A DNA stretch of 64,000 bases from Demequina oxidasica (GCF_000975115.1 NZ_BBRE01000001.1:1207322-1271321), one strand, 5' to 3'. Numbered from the stretch's first letter, positions 35,650 to 44,491 are shown. Numbers and translations are program-made. Notes: generated by a model not told the origin, from the sequence alone.

Positions 35650-36795
35650 ATGAAGATCGACCGGATTGAGACGTTCATGGTCCCCCCACGGTGGCTATTC
35701 GTGCGGATCGAGACCGACGACGGCCTGGTCGGTTGGGGTGAGCCGGTCGTGGAGGGCCGCGCGGCAACTGTGCGCGCCGCAGTCCAGGAGTTCTCCGAGA
35801 ACCTCATTGGGCGGGACCCAAGCCGGATCGAAGACATCTGGCAGGAACTCACCAAGTCCGGCTTCTACCGCGGCGGCCCTGTGTTCTCAAGTGCCATCGC
35901 AGGGATCGACCAGGCACTCTGGGACATCGCTGGCAAGCGCCTGGGAGTGCCCGTTCACGAGTTGCTCGGCGGCGCCGTTCGCGACCGTGCGCGTGTCTAC
36001 GGCTGGATCGCAGGTGACCGCCCGGGCGACATCGCCGAGGAGGCCCAGCTCCGGCTCGAGCAGGGCTTCGACTGCGTCAAGATGAACGGGTCGGCCGAGC
36101 TCAGCGTCATCGCGTCACAAAGCGAGCTACACGCCGTCGTGGAGCGCGCACAGGCAGTGCGGAACGCCATCGGTGATGCGGACTTCGCTCTTGACTTCCA
36201 CGGCCGGTTCTCTCCCGCCATGGCGCGGCGCACCCTGCCCCTCCTTGAGGGGCTCAACCCGCTTTTTGTGGAGGAGCCGGTGGTTCCCGAGTTGGCCGCG
36301 GAGCACCTCGCGCGCATCACCTCTGGGACGACCGTTCCAATCGCCACGGGGGAACGCGCCTACTCGCGGTGGGACTTTGTTCCGCTGTTGAGCGCGGGGA
36401 TCGCCGTGGCCCAGCCGGACGTATCGCACTGTGGCGGCATCTCCGAGATGAGGCGCATCGCCGCCCAGGCAGAAACTCATGGAGTCTCTCTTGCGCCTCA
36501 CTGCCCGCTGGGGCCACTCGCGCTCGCGTCCTGCCTCCAGGTCGACTTCACCGCTCCCAACTTCCTGATTCAGGAGCAGAGCCGCGGCATCCACTACAAC
36601 GACTCGTGGGATGTGCTGGACTACGTCCTCGACTCATCCGTGTTCGACGTCGTTGACGGCTCGATTGAGCGACTCACCGCCCCCGGGCTCGGCGTGGAGA
36701 TCGACGATGCGGCTGTTCGAGAGGCCGACAAGCGTGGCCACAACTGGCACGCTCCCGTCTGGCGTCACCCTGACGGCAGTCTCGCTGAATGGTGA
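35650..36795 (+). CDS. dgoD: D-galactonate dehydratase
   Basis: A 381-residue enolase-superfamily (mandelate racemase subgroup) enzyme converting D-galactonate to 2-keto-3-deoxy-D-galactonate. It matches the E. coli DgoD pattern throughout: PPRWLFVRIETDDGLVGWGE, GFYRGGP, IAGIDQALWDIAGKRLGVPV, DFHGRFSPAMA, FVEEPVVPE, ATGERAYSRWDF, LQPDLSHAGG-type QPDVSHCGGISE, LAPHCPLGPLALASC and the GIHYN loop; it ends WRHPDGSLAEW. AAGGAGG (35638-35644) precedes ATG 35650. It is transcribed away from the FAH operon from a shared regulatory region. Confidence 0.95.
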   Translation: MKIDRIETFMVPPRWLFVRIETDDGLVGWGEPVVEGRAATVRAAVQEFSENLIGRDPSRIEDIWQELTKSGFYRGGPVFSSAIAGIDQALWDIAGKRLGVPVHELLGGAVRDRARVYGWIAGDRPGDIAEEAQLRLEQGFDCVKMNGSAELSVIASQSELHAVVERAQAVRNAIGDADFALDFHGRFSPAMARRTLPLLEGLNPLFVEEPVVPELAAEHLARITSGTTVPIATGERAYSRWDFVPLLSAGIAVAQPDVSHCGGISEMRRIAAQAETHGVSLAPHCPLGPLALASCLQVDFTAPNFLIQEQSRGIHYNDSWDVLDYVLDSSVFDVVDGSIERLTAPGLGVEIDDAAVREADKRGHNWHAPVWRHPDGSLAEW

Positions 36796-36817
36796 TCACT
36801 TCTGAGGTGGCATGAAT

Positions 36818-36860
36818 GGGCCCCCCCGTTACTCGCATTCGAGTGACGCGGGGGCCCTTT
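36818..36860 (+). terminator. intrinsic terminator after dgoD
   Basis: GGGCCCCC and CGTTACTCG pair with CGAGTGACG and GGGGGCCC around a CATT loop, followed by TTT. It lies 22 nt after the dgoD stop. Confidence 0.85.
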
Positions 36861-36978
36861 CTGTTTGCGCCGATGCTAGGGCGGGGGCGACGGCCGAAGT
36901 TGAAACTGGCCTCGCCTGGTCCGGCGCAGCATGGGCTGGGCTGGGTGGCGTGTCCCTCGTCGCCGCCTGGGCAACGCA

Positions 36979-37016
36979 AAGAGCCGGCGCCCTGGTAGTG
37001 CAGGGCGCCGGCTCTT
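36979..37016. terminator. terminator of the convergent transporter operon
   Basis: A perfect 16-bp stem (AAGAGCCGGCGCCCTG and its complement) with a 6-nt loop. A/T ends on both sides allow termination in both directions; it lies 20 nt beyond the permease stop. Confidence 0.8.
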
Positions 37017-37035
37017 CTTATGCGGGGGGTAACGG

Positions 37036-38088
37036 TTAGTCAGGTAGGCCCACTGCGCGGGTTCCGCGACGGCGCTGCTGAATCACCACGGCGATCACGA
37101 GCATGGTGCCCTGCGCGATGTCCTGCCAGAAGGAGTTGACTCCAAGAATCTGCAAACCGTTGGTCAGCACGCCCAACAGGATGACGGCGAGCACGGTGCC
37201 GATGATTGAGCCCTTGCCTCCTTGGAGCGCACAACCACCGAGCGCAACGGCTGTGATGACCTGAAGCTCGAGTCCCTGGCTACCTGACGTGGGCTGACCG
37301 GAGCCCGTGCGTGCTGTCAGCAAGATTCCTGCTATTGCCGCGATCACACCCATCAGCATGTAGGCGCCGATCACGTACTTGTTGATGCGCAGGCCGGATA
37401 AGCGGGCGGCGACCTTGTTGCCACCGATCGCATAGATGTTGCGGCCGATGTCGGTGAACGTGAGCATTGTGTAGACCAGCGCGGCGATCACGAGGAAGAC
37501 CAGGATGAGCACAGGGATGCCCGCGATCTTGCCGAGCGACAGGAAGGTGAAGACGTCGTCGCCACCGGTGTAGCCCTGGGCAGAGCCGTTGGAGACGAGG
37601 TTCACGACTCCGCGGTAGGCCGCGAACGTTGCGAGGGTGGCGATGACCGCGTTCACGCGCCCGTACACAATGATGAGCGCGTTGACCAGACCGGCGACCG
37701 CGCCGACCACGATTGCTACAGCCATGCCGAAGATGGCGCTGCCGCTGGAGGTGAACACCATGGCACTGATCACGGAGGCGAGTCCCGCTTGCGAGCCGAC
37801 CGAGATGTCCAGGCCGCCGAGCAGCATGATCACGGTCTGTCCCACGGCGAGTACACCCAGGATGGCGACACCCTCGCCGATGACCTGCATGTTAGGCAGG
37901 CTGAAGAAGTTGGCGTTCTGAGAGCCGATGGCCGCCGCGAGCACGATGAGCGCGACGATGAGGCTCAGATTTTGCGCGCCGACGCGGGCCACGAACTTCG
38001 CGGCGAAGCTGAGCTCGCGCTTTGCGCCGGGCTTGTCCTCAGGCGGAGCGATCTGCGTGGGAGAGGCGCTCCCTGTTGAGATGGTCAT
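37036..38088 (-). CDS. sugar ABC transporter permease (RbsC/AraH type)
   Basis: A 350-residue BPD_transp_2 family permease with about ten membrane helices starting near residue 40 (LIVALIVLAAAIGS). The family motif GQTVIMLLGGLDISVGS is present, and the later ALGGCALQGGKGSIIGTVLA with LTNGLQILGV is typical of RbsC/AraH. It forms the membrane channel for the SBP at 39751 and the ATPase at 38085, which it overlaps by 4 nt. Confidence 0.93.
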   Translation of the reverse strand: MTISTGSASPTQIAPPEDKPGAKRELSFAAKFVARVGAQNLSLIVALIVLAAAIGSQNANFFSLPNMQVIGEGVAILGVLAVGQTVIMLLGGLDISVGSQAGLASVISAMVFTSSGSAIFGMAVAIVVGAVAGLVNALIIVYGRVNAVIATLATFAAYRGVVNLVSNGSAQGYTGGDDVFTFLSLGKIAGIPVLILVFLVIAALVYTMLTFTDIGRNIYAIGGNKVAARLSGLRINKYVIGAYMLMGVIAAIAGILLTARTGSGQPTSGSQGLELQVITAVALGGCALQGGKGSIIGTVLAVILLGVLTNGLQILGVNSFWQDIAQGTMLVIAVVIQQRRRGTRAVGLPD

Positions 38089-39680
38089 GATGTTCCTTCC
38101 AGGGCGACGTTGCCCGAGTTTGTCGGTTGATCAAGGGAGTCCGAGATCGCCAAGGTCAGTACGTTTTGTTCGGTCGCGTCGGCGCGGGCGACTTCGCCCA
38201 CGATTTCTCCGCCACGCATCACGAGGATGCGGTCGGCCAGGCCAATGACCTCGATGAGTTCATTCGAGATCACGACCACGGCGATGCCTTCAGCTGCGAG
38301 TTCGCCGATGATCCGGTAGATGTCGGCCTTTGCGCCAACGTCAACTCCGCGGGTGGGTTCGTCGAGGATGAGCACCTTAGGCTTGCGTGCCAGCCAGCGT
38401 GCAACGACGACCTTTTGCTGGTTGCCGCCGGACAGGGTCTTTACCTCCTGGTCCATGGACCCTGCGCGCACGCGCAGTCGCTTCATATAGTCGGCGACCA
38501 GCCCGCTCTCCAACCCGCGCCGCACAAAGCGTGCGCGGGTGAGTGAGTTGAGGACGACGAGGGAGATGTTTTCCTTGATAGAACGCGTCATAACGAGCGC
38601 CTCGGTCTTGCGCTCCTCGGGAGCGAGACCGATTCCTGCACGCACAGCGTCGATCGGCGAACGAAGTTTCTGCACCTCGCCGGAGATGGCGATGGTGCCG
38701 CTGAGGATCTCGGCATCGCCTGCGAGTGCCTTGGCAAGCTCGGTGCGCCCCGCACCCACAAGGCCGGAAAACGCGACTACTTCGCCGGCCCGCACGTGAA
38801 ACGAGATGTTGGAGACGTCTGCCGTAGTGAGCTCCTTAACCTCGAGCACGATCTCGCCCGCCTCGGTGTGGTCGCGATCGAAGGCGCCGAAGACGTCACG
38901 GCCCACCATGTTTCGCACCATCTCGGACTCGTCGGTGTCGGACATCAGCGAGGCGAAGACGGACTGGCCGTCGCGCAACACGGCGACACGGTCGGCGATC
39001 TCGGCAATCTCCTTCATACGGTGTGAGACGTAGATGACGGCCGTTCCGGAGGCGCGCAGGCGCGCGATGAACGCGAACAGCGCCTCTACCTCGTGCTCGG
39101 ACAGTGAAGAGGTGGGCTCGTCGAAGGCAATGACTGCGACCGAGTCGTCCTTGAGCGCGCGGAGGATTTCTACCAGCTGGCGCTGTGCGGGTGAGAGGCG
39201 AGACCCCAGGGTCGTCGGGCTGATAGCAGAGGAGAATCCCAGACGGTCAATGACGGCCTGGGTTTCTGCGATGACCTCGTGACGGCTAACGAAGCGTGCG
39301 TGGCGCGGGATGGATCCAATGAAGACGTTCTCGGCCACAGAGACGTCGTCCAGGATCTCGGGCTCTTGGTAGATCACGCGGATGCCGGCCGCCTTGGCCT
39401 CAAAGGGGGAGGAGAAAGTGCGGTCTGCACCTGCCAAGTTGATTGATCCGCTCGAGGGTGCGTGTTCACCGCTGAGGATCTTCAAGATCGTGGACTTGCC
39501 TGCTCCGTTCTCGCCCATGACCGCGAGGACTTCACCAGCACGCACGTCGAGATCCACGCCGCTGAGTGCACGGATGGGGCCGAACGACTTGGTGATGCCA
39601 CGCATCTGCAGCACGGGCGGTGCATCGCCATTCGTGTCGTGCAGCGGCTGCTCCGCGTCATGATTTTGCGTCGAGTTCAT
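38085..39680 (-). CDS. sugar ABC transporter ATP-binding protein (double-domain, AraG/RbsA type)
   Basis: A 531-residue ATPase with two nucleotide-binding domains. The first has GENGAGKSTILKILSG, the signature LSPAQRQLVEI and VIAFDEPTSSLS. The second has a degenerate Walker A (SGLVGAGRTELAKALAG), then TLSGGNQQKVVVAR and VLILDEPTRGVDVG, as usual in this family. ATG 39680 is chosen because AGGAGC lies just upstream and the ABC domain begins about 25 residues in; a longer frame would run back over the hairpin and the SBP gene. Confidence 0.93.
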   Translation of the reverse strand: MNSTQNHDAEQPLHDTNGDAPPVLQMRGITKSFGPIRALSGVDLDVRAGEVLAVMGENGAGKSTILKILSGEHAPSSGSINLAGADRTFSSPFEAKAAGIRVIYQEPEILDDVSVAENVFIGSIPRHARFVSRHEVIAETQAVIDRLGFSSAISPTTLGSRLSPAQRQLVEILRALKDDSVAVIAFDEPTSSLSEHEVEALFAFIARLRASGTAVIYVSHRMKEIAEIADRVAVLRDGQSVFASLMSDTDESEMVRNMVGRDVFGAFDRDHTEAGEIVLEVKELTTADVSNISFHVRAGEVVAFSGLVGAGRTELAKALAGDAEILSGTIAISGEVQKLRSPIDAVRAGIGLAPEERKTEALVMTRSIKENISLVVLNSLTRARFVRRGLESGLVADYMKRLRVRAGSMDQEVKTLSGGNQQKVVVARWLARKPKVLILDEPTRGVDVGAKADIYRIIGELAAEGIAVVVISNELIEVIGLADRILVMRGGEIVGEVARADATEQNVLTLAISDSLDQPTNSGNVALEGTS

Positions 39681-39703
39681 CAGCGCTCCTAAGTGTTGGG
39701 GGA

Positions 39704-39731
39704 GGGGCGCACCGGTTGCCCGGTGCGCCCC
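39704..39731 (-). terminator. intercistronic hairpin between SBP and ATPase genes
   Basis: A 12-bp perfect stem (GGGGCGCACCGG with its complement, TTGC loop) without a T-run. Such hairpins usually protect the upstream binding-protein mRNA or partly terminate, giving more SBP than ATPase and permease. Confidence 0.6.
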
Positions 39732-39750
39732 AAGGAGAGGGTGTGCTGCG

Positions 39751-40797
39751 TTAGCCGCAGAGCATCCCGGAGTCTTCCCAGGTGTCGGCGTCAACCATGA
39801 CTGCCTTACCGAGGGTCTCCGCGGGGATGGGGTCCCCCGTGCGCAGGTGGTCCACGAGGACCTTGACCGATGCGGCACCGTCGACGCGTCCGTCGATGTA
39901 CAGCGCTGCCTTGTTGCCCGACTCAACGCCGGCCTTCCAGTCCTTGCACGCGAGGTAGGCACCCAGGCCGACGCCGATGACGTCGTCTGCGGCGACGCCG
40001 CTGTTCTCAAGGGCCTTGACCGAGCCGGTCACGCCCTCGTCGTTGCATCCGACGACGACCCAGTGCTTGACGCCCTGGTTCGCGGTGATGGCCGCTCCGG
40101 TCTTGCTGAGCGCTGCAGGAGTGGAGTTGTCGGTACCGACCATCACGACGTCGGGAGTCTCGCCTGCGACCTCGGTGAACATCTCAAGTTGACCGGTCTC
40201 ACGGTCCTGGCACACACCCAGGTCCTCCTGCTTGACGCTGATGATGCGGGTGTCGTCCGCCGACCAGCCGGCTGCCACATAAAGCTCGCCAGCCTTCTCG
40301 CCCACCTGCTGACCCATCGTGAGCGAGTCGATGCTCACCCAGGGGGCGGGCGTGCCGTCTGCCAGTTCGAACGGGTCGTCGGAGGCCACGTAGGGGATGC
40401 CGGCCTTGTCGAGGATCTGCGCGACCTGAGGTCCGATCTTGGCGTCGGGCACGACGATGGCGACGCCATCTGCACCCTGGGCAACTGCGGTGTTGACGGC
40501 CGTGATGGCGGCATTCGAGTCGGTTCCTACGTCGACCATGGTCACCTCGACGTTGCCGAGTTCGTCGGCCTGCGCCTTGGCCCCTTCGGCCTCGTCGACG
40601 AAGTATTGCTGGTCACCCTGCTTCTGGATATAGGTGATTTTGAGAACCTCGTCAGCCTCGGCAGGAGCGGCGTTGGTGGTATCGGTGGAGGCGTCGGTCG
40701 CCTCTTCCTGACCAGAGCTGCAGGCAGCAAGCGAGAACACGAGAACTGCAGCGGCACCGATGGCCCCGACGCGTTGGAAACGGTTGGTGATGGTCAT
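39751..40797 (-). CDS. sugar-binding lipoprotein of ABC importer (AraF-like)
   Basis: A 348-residue exported lipoprotein: signal peptide with lipobox LAAC (Cys26), an acidic linker, then a periplasmic-binding-protein fold. Marks such as AAITAVNTAVAQGADGVAIV, VPDAKIGPQVAQILDKAGIP, GVKHWVVVGCNDEGVTGSV and DDVIGVGLGAYLACKDW follow the AraF pattern (arabinose, galactose or fucose). First gene of the importer operon; GGAG precedes the ATG. The galactonate genes nearby suggest galactose or an aldonate as cargo. Confidence 0.9.
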   Translation of the reverse strand: MTITNRFQRVGAIGAAAVLVFSLAACSSGQEEATDASTDTTNAAPAEADEVLKITYIQKQGDQQYFVDEAEGAKAQADELGNVEVTMVDVGTDSNAAITAVNTAVAQGADGVAIVVPDAKIGPQVAQILDKAGIPYVASDDPFELADGTPAPWVSIDSLTMGQQVGEKAGELYVAAGWSADDTRIISVKQEDLGVCQDRETGQLEMFTEVAGETPDVVMVGTDNSTPAALSKTGAAITANQGVKHWVVVGCNDEGVTGSVKALENSGVAADDVIGVGLGAYLACKDWKAGVESGNKAALYIDGRVDGAASVKVLVDHLRTGDPIPAETLGKAVMVDADTWEDSGMLCG

Positions 40798-40833
40798 TCC
40801 ACTCTCCTTTGAGTAGTTCAGTTCGGGATGTCA

Positions 40834-40948
40834 TACAACTTTGTACGGCTGTGCTGTTTGGATAGCGCCCCTGCCACGCGCATCTCCGTGTGAGTGCCAG
40901 TGCTATTCGCGCAACTTGATCATCATTGACAACAAGGTGGTATGTCAA
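40834..40948 (-). promoter_or_regulatory. importer operon promoter region with palindrome
   Basis: TACAA-CT-TTGTA (40834-40845) is a 12-bp inverted repeat upstream of the SBP start. On the reverse strand TTGACA (40943-40948) with a weak TGATGA 17 bp later (40920-40925) may be the promoter. The ATCAGATAG motif seen at dgoD is absent here, so another regulator may act. Confidence 0.35.
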
Positions 40949-41037
40949 GTTCTTCAGACTATTCGTTATCTTTCGAGACATTTGAGGGGAGGCTCAGGCC
41001 TCAAATCGCCGAAAACCGCTCGCCCGAGCCCGAACTA

Positions 41038-41049
41038 ATCAGATAGGCT
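41038..41049 (+). promoter_or_regulatory. operator overlapping the gntR promoter
   Basis: ATCAGATAG (41038-41046) overlaps a -10-like TAGGCT (41044-41049) that ends 7 nt before the ATG of the regulator. It is the same 9-mer as at 35549 and 35613, so autoregulation is likely. Confidence 0.55.
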
Positions 41050-41056
41050 CCGTGAC

Positions 41057-41866
41057 ATGGCCACAAAAGTCACGACTACTGACGGACCACCCGCCTCCGC
41101 CTCTGGAGACGGATCCGCAGTTGCCGCCGCGGGTGCCCGTGAGGGTGAGACCGCGCTCGCGTATGTGTTGCGCGAACTCGAGGAACTGATCGTTGGCCAG
41201 CACGAGGCGGGCGACCAGTTGCCCGCCGAGACCACACTGGCGGAGTCACTAGGGGTCAGCAGGCTGACGATTCGCGAAGGGCTCAAGGTCCTCGCGGGCC
41301 AGGGTTTGGTCGAGCTGAGCCGCGGCCGCCGCCCCACCGTGCGCCACCCGGACAGCACGGTGATGTCGCGCTTCCTGACCATCGCGATCCGCCGAGACTC
41401 GCGTGCCGTGCTCGAATTGCTCGGCATTCGCCGTTCGCTCGAGGTGTTGTCCGCGTCCGAGGCTGCTAAGCGCACCAATCGTGCGGCGCTCGCGGCCATG
41501 AGTAGCGCGTTGGATGAAATGCAGCGAGCCGCTGAGTCGATCGACGGCACCCCGGAAAGCGTGACGCGCTACAACTCAGCTGACGTGGGATTCCACGAGG
41601 CCCTCGCGCTTGCCAGCGGCAATCAGATGCTCTCGCTGCTGCTGGAGAGTCTTGCCGAAGCCCTGCACCACAGCTTCTCTCAGAGTTTTACCGGGTTCAT
41701 GGCGAGCGGTGGTGACATCTTTGACGCCGTCGCGGAGCATCGCCACATCTACGACCTGGTAGTGGCAGGGGACTCTAAGGGCGCGGAGCGAGCTATGAAG
41801 CAGCACCTGGATCGCACCGCGCGTGACCTGCAGTCCGCGCTACGCGGTGCGGAGTCCGCGAGCTAG
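41057..41866 (+). CDS. GntR/FadR-family (FCD) transcriptional regulator, DgoR-like
   Basis: A 269-residue repressor. The N-terminal 35 residues are a flexible Ala/Gly-rich tail. Then comes the GntR winged helix (EAGDQLPAETTLAESLGVSR, LTIREGLKVLAGQGLVELSR). The C-terminal FCD ligand domain has VLELLGIRRSLEVLSASEAA, the metal/ligand residues in NSADVGFHEALALASGN, and EHRHIYDLVVAGDSKGAERA. It lies between the importer and metE. The shared ATCAGATAG sites suggest it controls dgoD, the FAH operon and itself, probably relieved by galactonate or a similar acid. Confidence 0.9.
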   Translation: MATKVTTTDGPPASASGDGSAVAAAGAREGETALAYVLRELEELIVGQHEAGDQLPAETTLAESLGVSRLTIREGLKVLAGQGLVELSRGRRPTVRHPDSTVMSRFLTIAIRRDSRAVLELLGIRRSLEVLSASEAAKRTNRAALAAMSSALDEMQRAAESIDGTPESVTRYNSADVGFHEALALASGNQMLSLLLESLAEALHHSFSQSFTGFMASGGDIFDAVAEHRHIYDLVVAGDSKGAERAMKQHLDRTARDLQSALRGAESAS

Positions 41867-41876
41867 CACGCCGCCA

Positions 41877-41906
41877 TTGGCTCCTAGGGGCTCGACACGC
41901 TAGAAT
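41877..41906 (+). promoter_or_regulatory. metE promoter
   Basis: TTGGCT (41877-41882), 18 bp, TAGAAT (41901-41906). The predicted leader is about 75 nt. It contains two short GC-rich stems and ends in CGAGGAAAT before the ATG. I could not match it to a known SAM or cobalamin riboswitch. Confidence 0.55.
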
Positions 41907-41989
41907 CGCGACCACAGCATCGGCGCAACGTAAGCGTCGACCAAGCGCAATGGCGAGCCCGCCGCGCACCCCACACCTTTCGAGGAAAT

Positions 41990-44317
41990 ATGTCTGAACT
42001 CAATAACGCCTCTGCCCCTGCGACCGCCTTCCCCGGCGGAACCATTCTTGGTTACCCCCGCATCGGCCGAATGCGTGAACTGAAGAAGGCGCTCGAGTCG
42101 TTCTGGAAGGGCGCCTCGACCGCTGCCGATCTGGAGGCAACCGCCGCCTCGTTGCGCACCGAGAACCGCGACCGCCTCGCCGCGCTCGGCCTGGGCCGCA
42201 CCAACTCGTCGATCCCGTCGAACTTCAGCTTCTACGACCACGTGCTCGACGCCTGCGTGACCTTTGGCGCCGTCCCCACTCGTTTCAACGACCTCCGTGC
42301 AGCCGATGGCTCGGTTGACCTGGCCGGCTACTCCACCATCGCGCGTGGCGTGGGCAACAAGGCGCCGCTCGAGATGACCAAGTGGTTCGACACCAACTAC
42401 CACTACCTGGTTCCCGAGATCGGCCCCGAGACCGAGTTCCAGCTGAACTCGACCCGCTGGGTTGACGAGTTCATCGAGGCCAAGGAAGCCGGCTTCGTCA
42501 CGCGCCCCGTCATCACGGGCCCGCTCACGTTCCTGTACCTCGCCAAGGCATCGGACGATGCTCCGAGCGGCTACCAGCCCATCGAGCGCCTGGGCGACCT
42601 GCTCGCCATCTACCTTGAGCTCCTCGCAGCGTTCAAGGAAGCCGGAGCCGAGTGGGTTCAGATCGACGAGCCCATCCTGGTCGCCGACACCGACAACGAC
42701 CGCACCGAGGTCCTCGCCAACGCGACCAAGGTCTACGACGCACTGTCCGCGGCCACCAACCGCCCCGCGCTGTTCGTTGCCGCTCCGTACGCCTCGCTCG
42801 ACGACGCACTGCCCGTGCTCGCGGCCACCGGCGTCGAGGCCATCGGCCTGGACCTGGTCCGTGGCTCCGTTCCCGCAAGCGTCGACCTGCGCGGCAAGAC
42901 CGTGGTTGCTGGTGTCGTGGACGGTCACAACATCTGGCGCACCAACCTCGACGAGGCGCTTGCCAAGGCCGACGCGCTCGAGTCGCTGGGTGGTACCGTC
43001 ACCGTCGCGACCTCGACGTCGCTGTTCCACGTGCCTCACACCCTGCAGGGTGAGGAGCACCTGGGTGCAGAGCTGATCTCGTGGCTCGCGTTCGCGGACG
43101 AGAAGGTCGCGGAGATCGTCACGCTGTCTAAAGCCCGCAGCGAGGGTGAGGGTGCCGTCGCCGGCGCCCTGTCCGAGGCTCGCACCGCCCTCGCATCGCG
43201 TGCCGCTCACCCGGGCACCAACCGTGCCGACGTGCGCGACGGACTCGCTGGCATCTCGCCCGCGGACTTCCAGCGCAGCGCCTACTCGGTGCGCGAGGCA
43301 GCACAGGCCGACCGCTTCAACCTGCCGGAACTCGCCACCACCACCATCGGCTCGTTCCCCCAGACCCCCGACATCCGCAAGGCACGTGCCGCGTGGGCCA
43401 AGGGTGAGCTGGACGACGCCGGCTACGAGGCCGCGATGAAGGCGGAGATTGCCTCCGTCGTGAAGCTGCAGGAAGACCTGGGACTCGACGTCCTGGTGCA
43501 CGGTGAGGCCGAGCGCAACGACATGGTGCAGTACTTCGCCGAGCTCCTCGACGGCTTCGACGTCACCAAGAACGGCTGGGTTCAGTCCTATGGCTCGCGC
43601 TGCACGCGTCCGTCCATCCTCTGGGGAGACGTTGCTCGCCCCGAGGCCATGACGGTGCGCTGGGCCGAGTACGCGCAGTCGCTGTCGGACAAGCCGGTCA
43701 AGGGCATGCTCACGGGTCCCGTGACCATCCTTGCGTGGTCGTTCGTTCGCGACGACCAGCCGCTGGGCACCACCGCCAACCAGGTGGGCCTCGCGCTTCG
43801 CCAGGAGATCGCCGACCTCGAGGCTGCCGGAATCGGCATCATCCAGGTGGACGAGCCCGCCCTGCGCGAGCTGCTTCCCCTGAAGAAGGCCGACCAGCGC
43901 TCGTACCTGGACTGGTCCGTGAACTCGTTCCGCCTGTCCACGGCCGGCGCGAAGGACGACACGCAGGTCCACACGCACCTGTGCTACTCGGAGTTCGGCG
44001 AGATCATCGACGCGATCGACGGCCTCGACGCCGACGTGACCTCGATCGAGGCTGCCCGTTCGCGCATGGAGGTCCTCCCGGCCATCAAGCAGCACGGCTA
44101 CGAGCGCCAGATCGGCCCCGGCGTGTGGGACATTCACTCGCCTCGCGTGCCGTCCACGCAGGAAGTCACCGAGCTGCTGCAGCTGGCCAAGGACTCGATC
44201 CCTGGCAAGCAGCTGTGGGTCAACCCTGACTGCGGTCTGAAGACCCGTGGCTACGCCGAGACCAATGAGTCGCTCGAGCACATGCTCGAGGCGACCAAGG
44301 CAGTGCGCTCCGCGTAA
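41990..44317 (+). CDS. metE: cobalamin-independent methionine synthase
   Basis: A 775-residue zinc enzyme transferring methyl from 5-methyl-THF-polyglutamate to homocysteine. N-terminal LGYPRIGRMRELKKALESFW and the C-terminal catalytic barrel are both complete: FPQTPDIRKAR, VLVHGEAERNDMVQYF, QSYGSRCTRPSILWGDV, zinc ligands in HTHLCYSEF and NPDCGLKTRG. Codon use is strongly GC-ending, suggesting high expression. It closes a folate route with metF (27996) and the glycine cleavage genes. Followed by a strong terminator. Confidence 0.98.
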   Translation: MSELNNASAPATAFPGGTILGYPRIGRMRELKKALESFWKGASTAADLEATAASLRTENRDRLAALGLGRTNSSIPSNFSFYDHVLDACVTFGAVPTRFNDLRAADGSVDLAGYSTIARGVGNKAPLEMTKWFDTNYHYLVPEIGPETEFQLNSTRWVDEFIEAKEAGFVTRPVITGPLTFLYLAKASDDAPSGYQPIERLGDLLAIYLELLAAFKEAGAEWVQIDEPILVADTDNDRTEVLANATKVYDALSAATNRPALFVAAPYASLDDALPVLAATGVEAIGLDLVRGSVPASVDLRGKTVVAGVVDGHNIWRTNLDEALAKADALESLGGTVTVATSTSLFHVPHTLQGEEHLGAELISWLAFADEKVAEIVTLSKARSEGEGAVAGALSEARTALASRAAHPGTNRADVRDGLAGISPADFQRSAYSVREAAQADRFNLPELATTTIGSFPQTPDIRKARAAWAKGELDDAGYEAAMKAEIASVVKLQEDLGLDVLVHGEAERNDMVQYFAELLDGFDVTKNGWVQSYGSRCTRPSILWGDVARPEAMTVRWAEYAQSLSDKPVKGMLTGPVTILAWSFVRDDQPLGTTANQVGLALRQEIADLEAAGIGIIQVDEPALRELLPLKKADQRSYLDWSVNSFRLSTAGAKDDTQVHTHLCYSEFGEIIDAIDGLDADVTSIEAARSRMEVLPAIKQHGYERQIGPGVWDIHSPRVPSTQEVTELLQLAKDSIPGKQLWVNPDCGLKTRGYAETNESLEHMLEATKAVRSA

Positions 44318-44340
44318 CTCGCACTTCTTCGCTTAACGCG

Positions 44341-44374
44341 GCGGCCCGGTTCCCTTCAGGGGGAGCCGGGCCGC
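44341..44374 (+). terminator. intrinsic terminator after metE
   Basis: GCGGCCCGGTTCCC pairs with GGGGGAGCCGGGCCGC around TTCA (one bulge), followed by TTCT. It lies 23 nt after the stop. Confidence 0.8.
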
Positions 44375-44395
44375 TTCTGCGTCTGGGCGCCCGTT

Positions 44396-44479
44396 GCCAA
44401 AGTGGCGATGATCTGGTGCTCGACGCATGCAGCCGTACGGGAGTCGCGGGGCTGATGGCCGGATAATAGCCACTTTGGC
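44396..44479. repeat. 11-bp perfect inverted repeat flanking 62 bp
   Basis: GCCAAAGTGGC (44396-44406) and GCCACTTTGGC (44469-44479) are exact complements in the gap between metE and an acetyltransferase. Nothing coding lies between. It could be a small non-autonomous element or an intergenic repeat; no other copy was noticed in the window. Confidence 0.5.
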
Positions 44480-44491
44480 GGCGAGGCTGGG

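Noticed and set aside
41907-41989. Possible riboswitch in the metE leader
   Set aside because: Short GC stems are present, but I could not match a SAM, SAH or cobalamin riboswitch core, and the leader is short.
41900-44281. 793-residue reverse frame opposite metE
   Set aside because: It is the antisense shadow of a strongly codon-biased gene; its Gly/Val/Arg/Leu-rich sequence has no domain.
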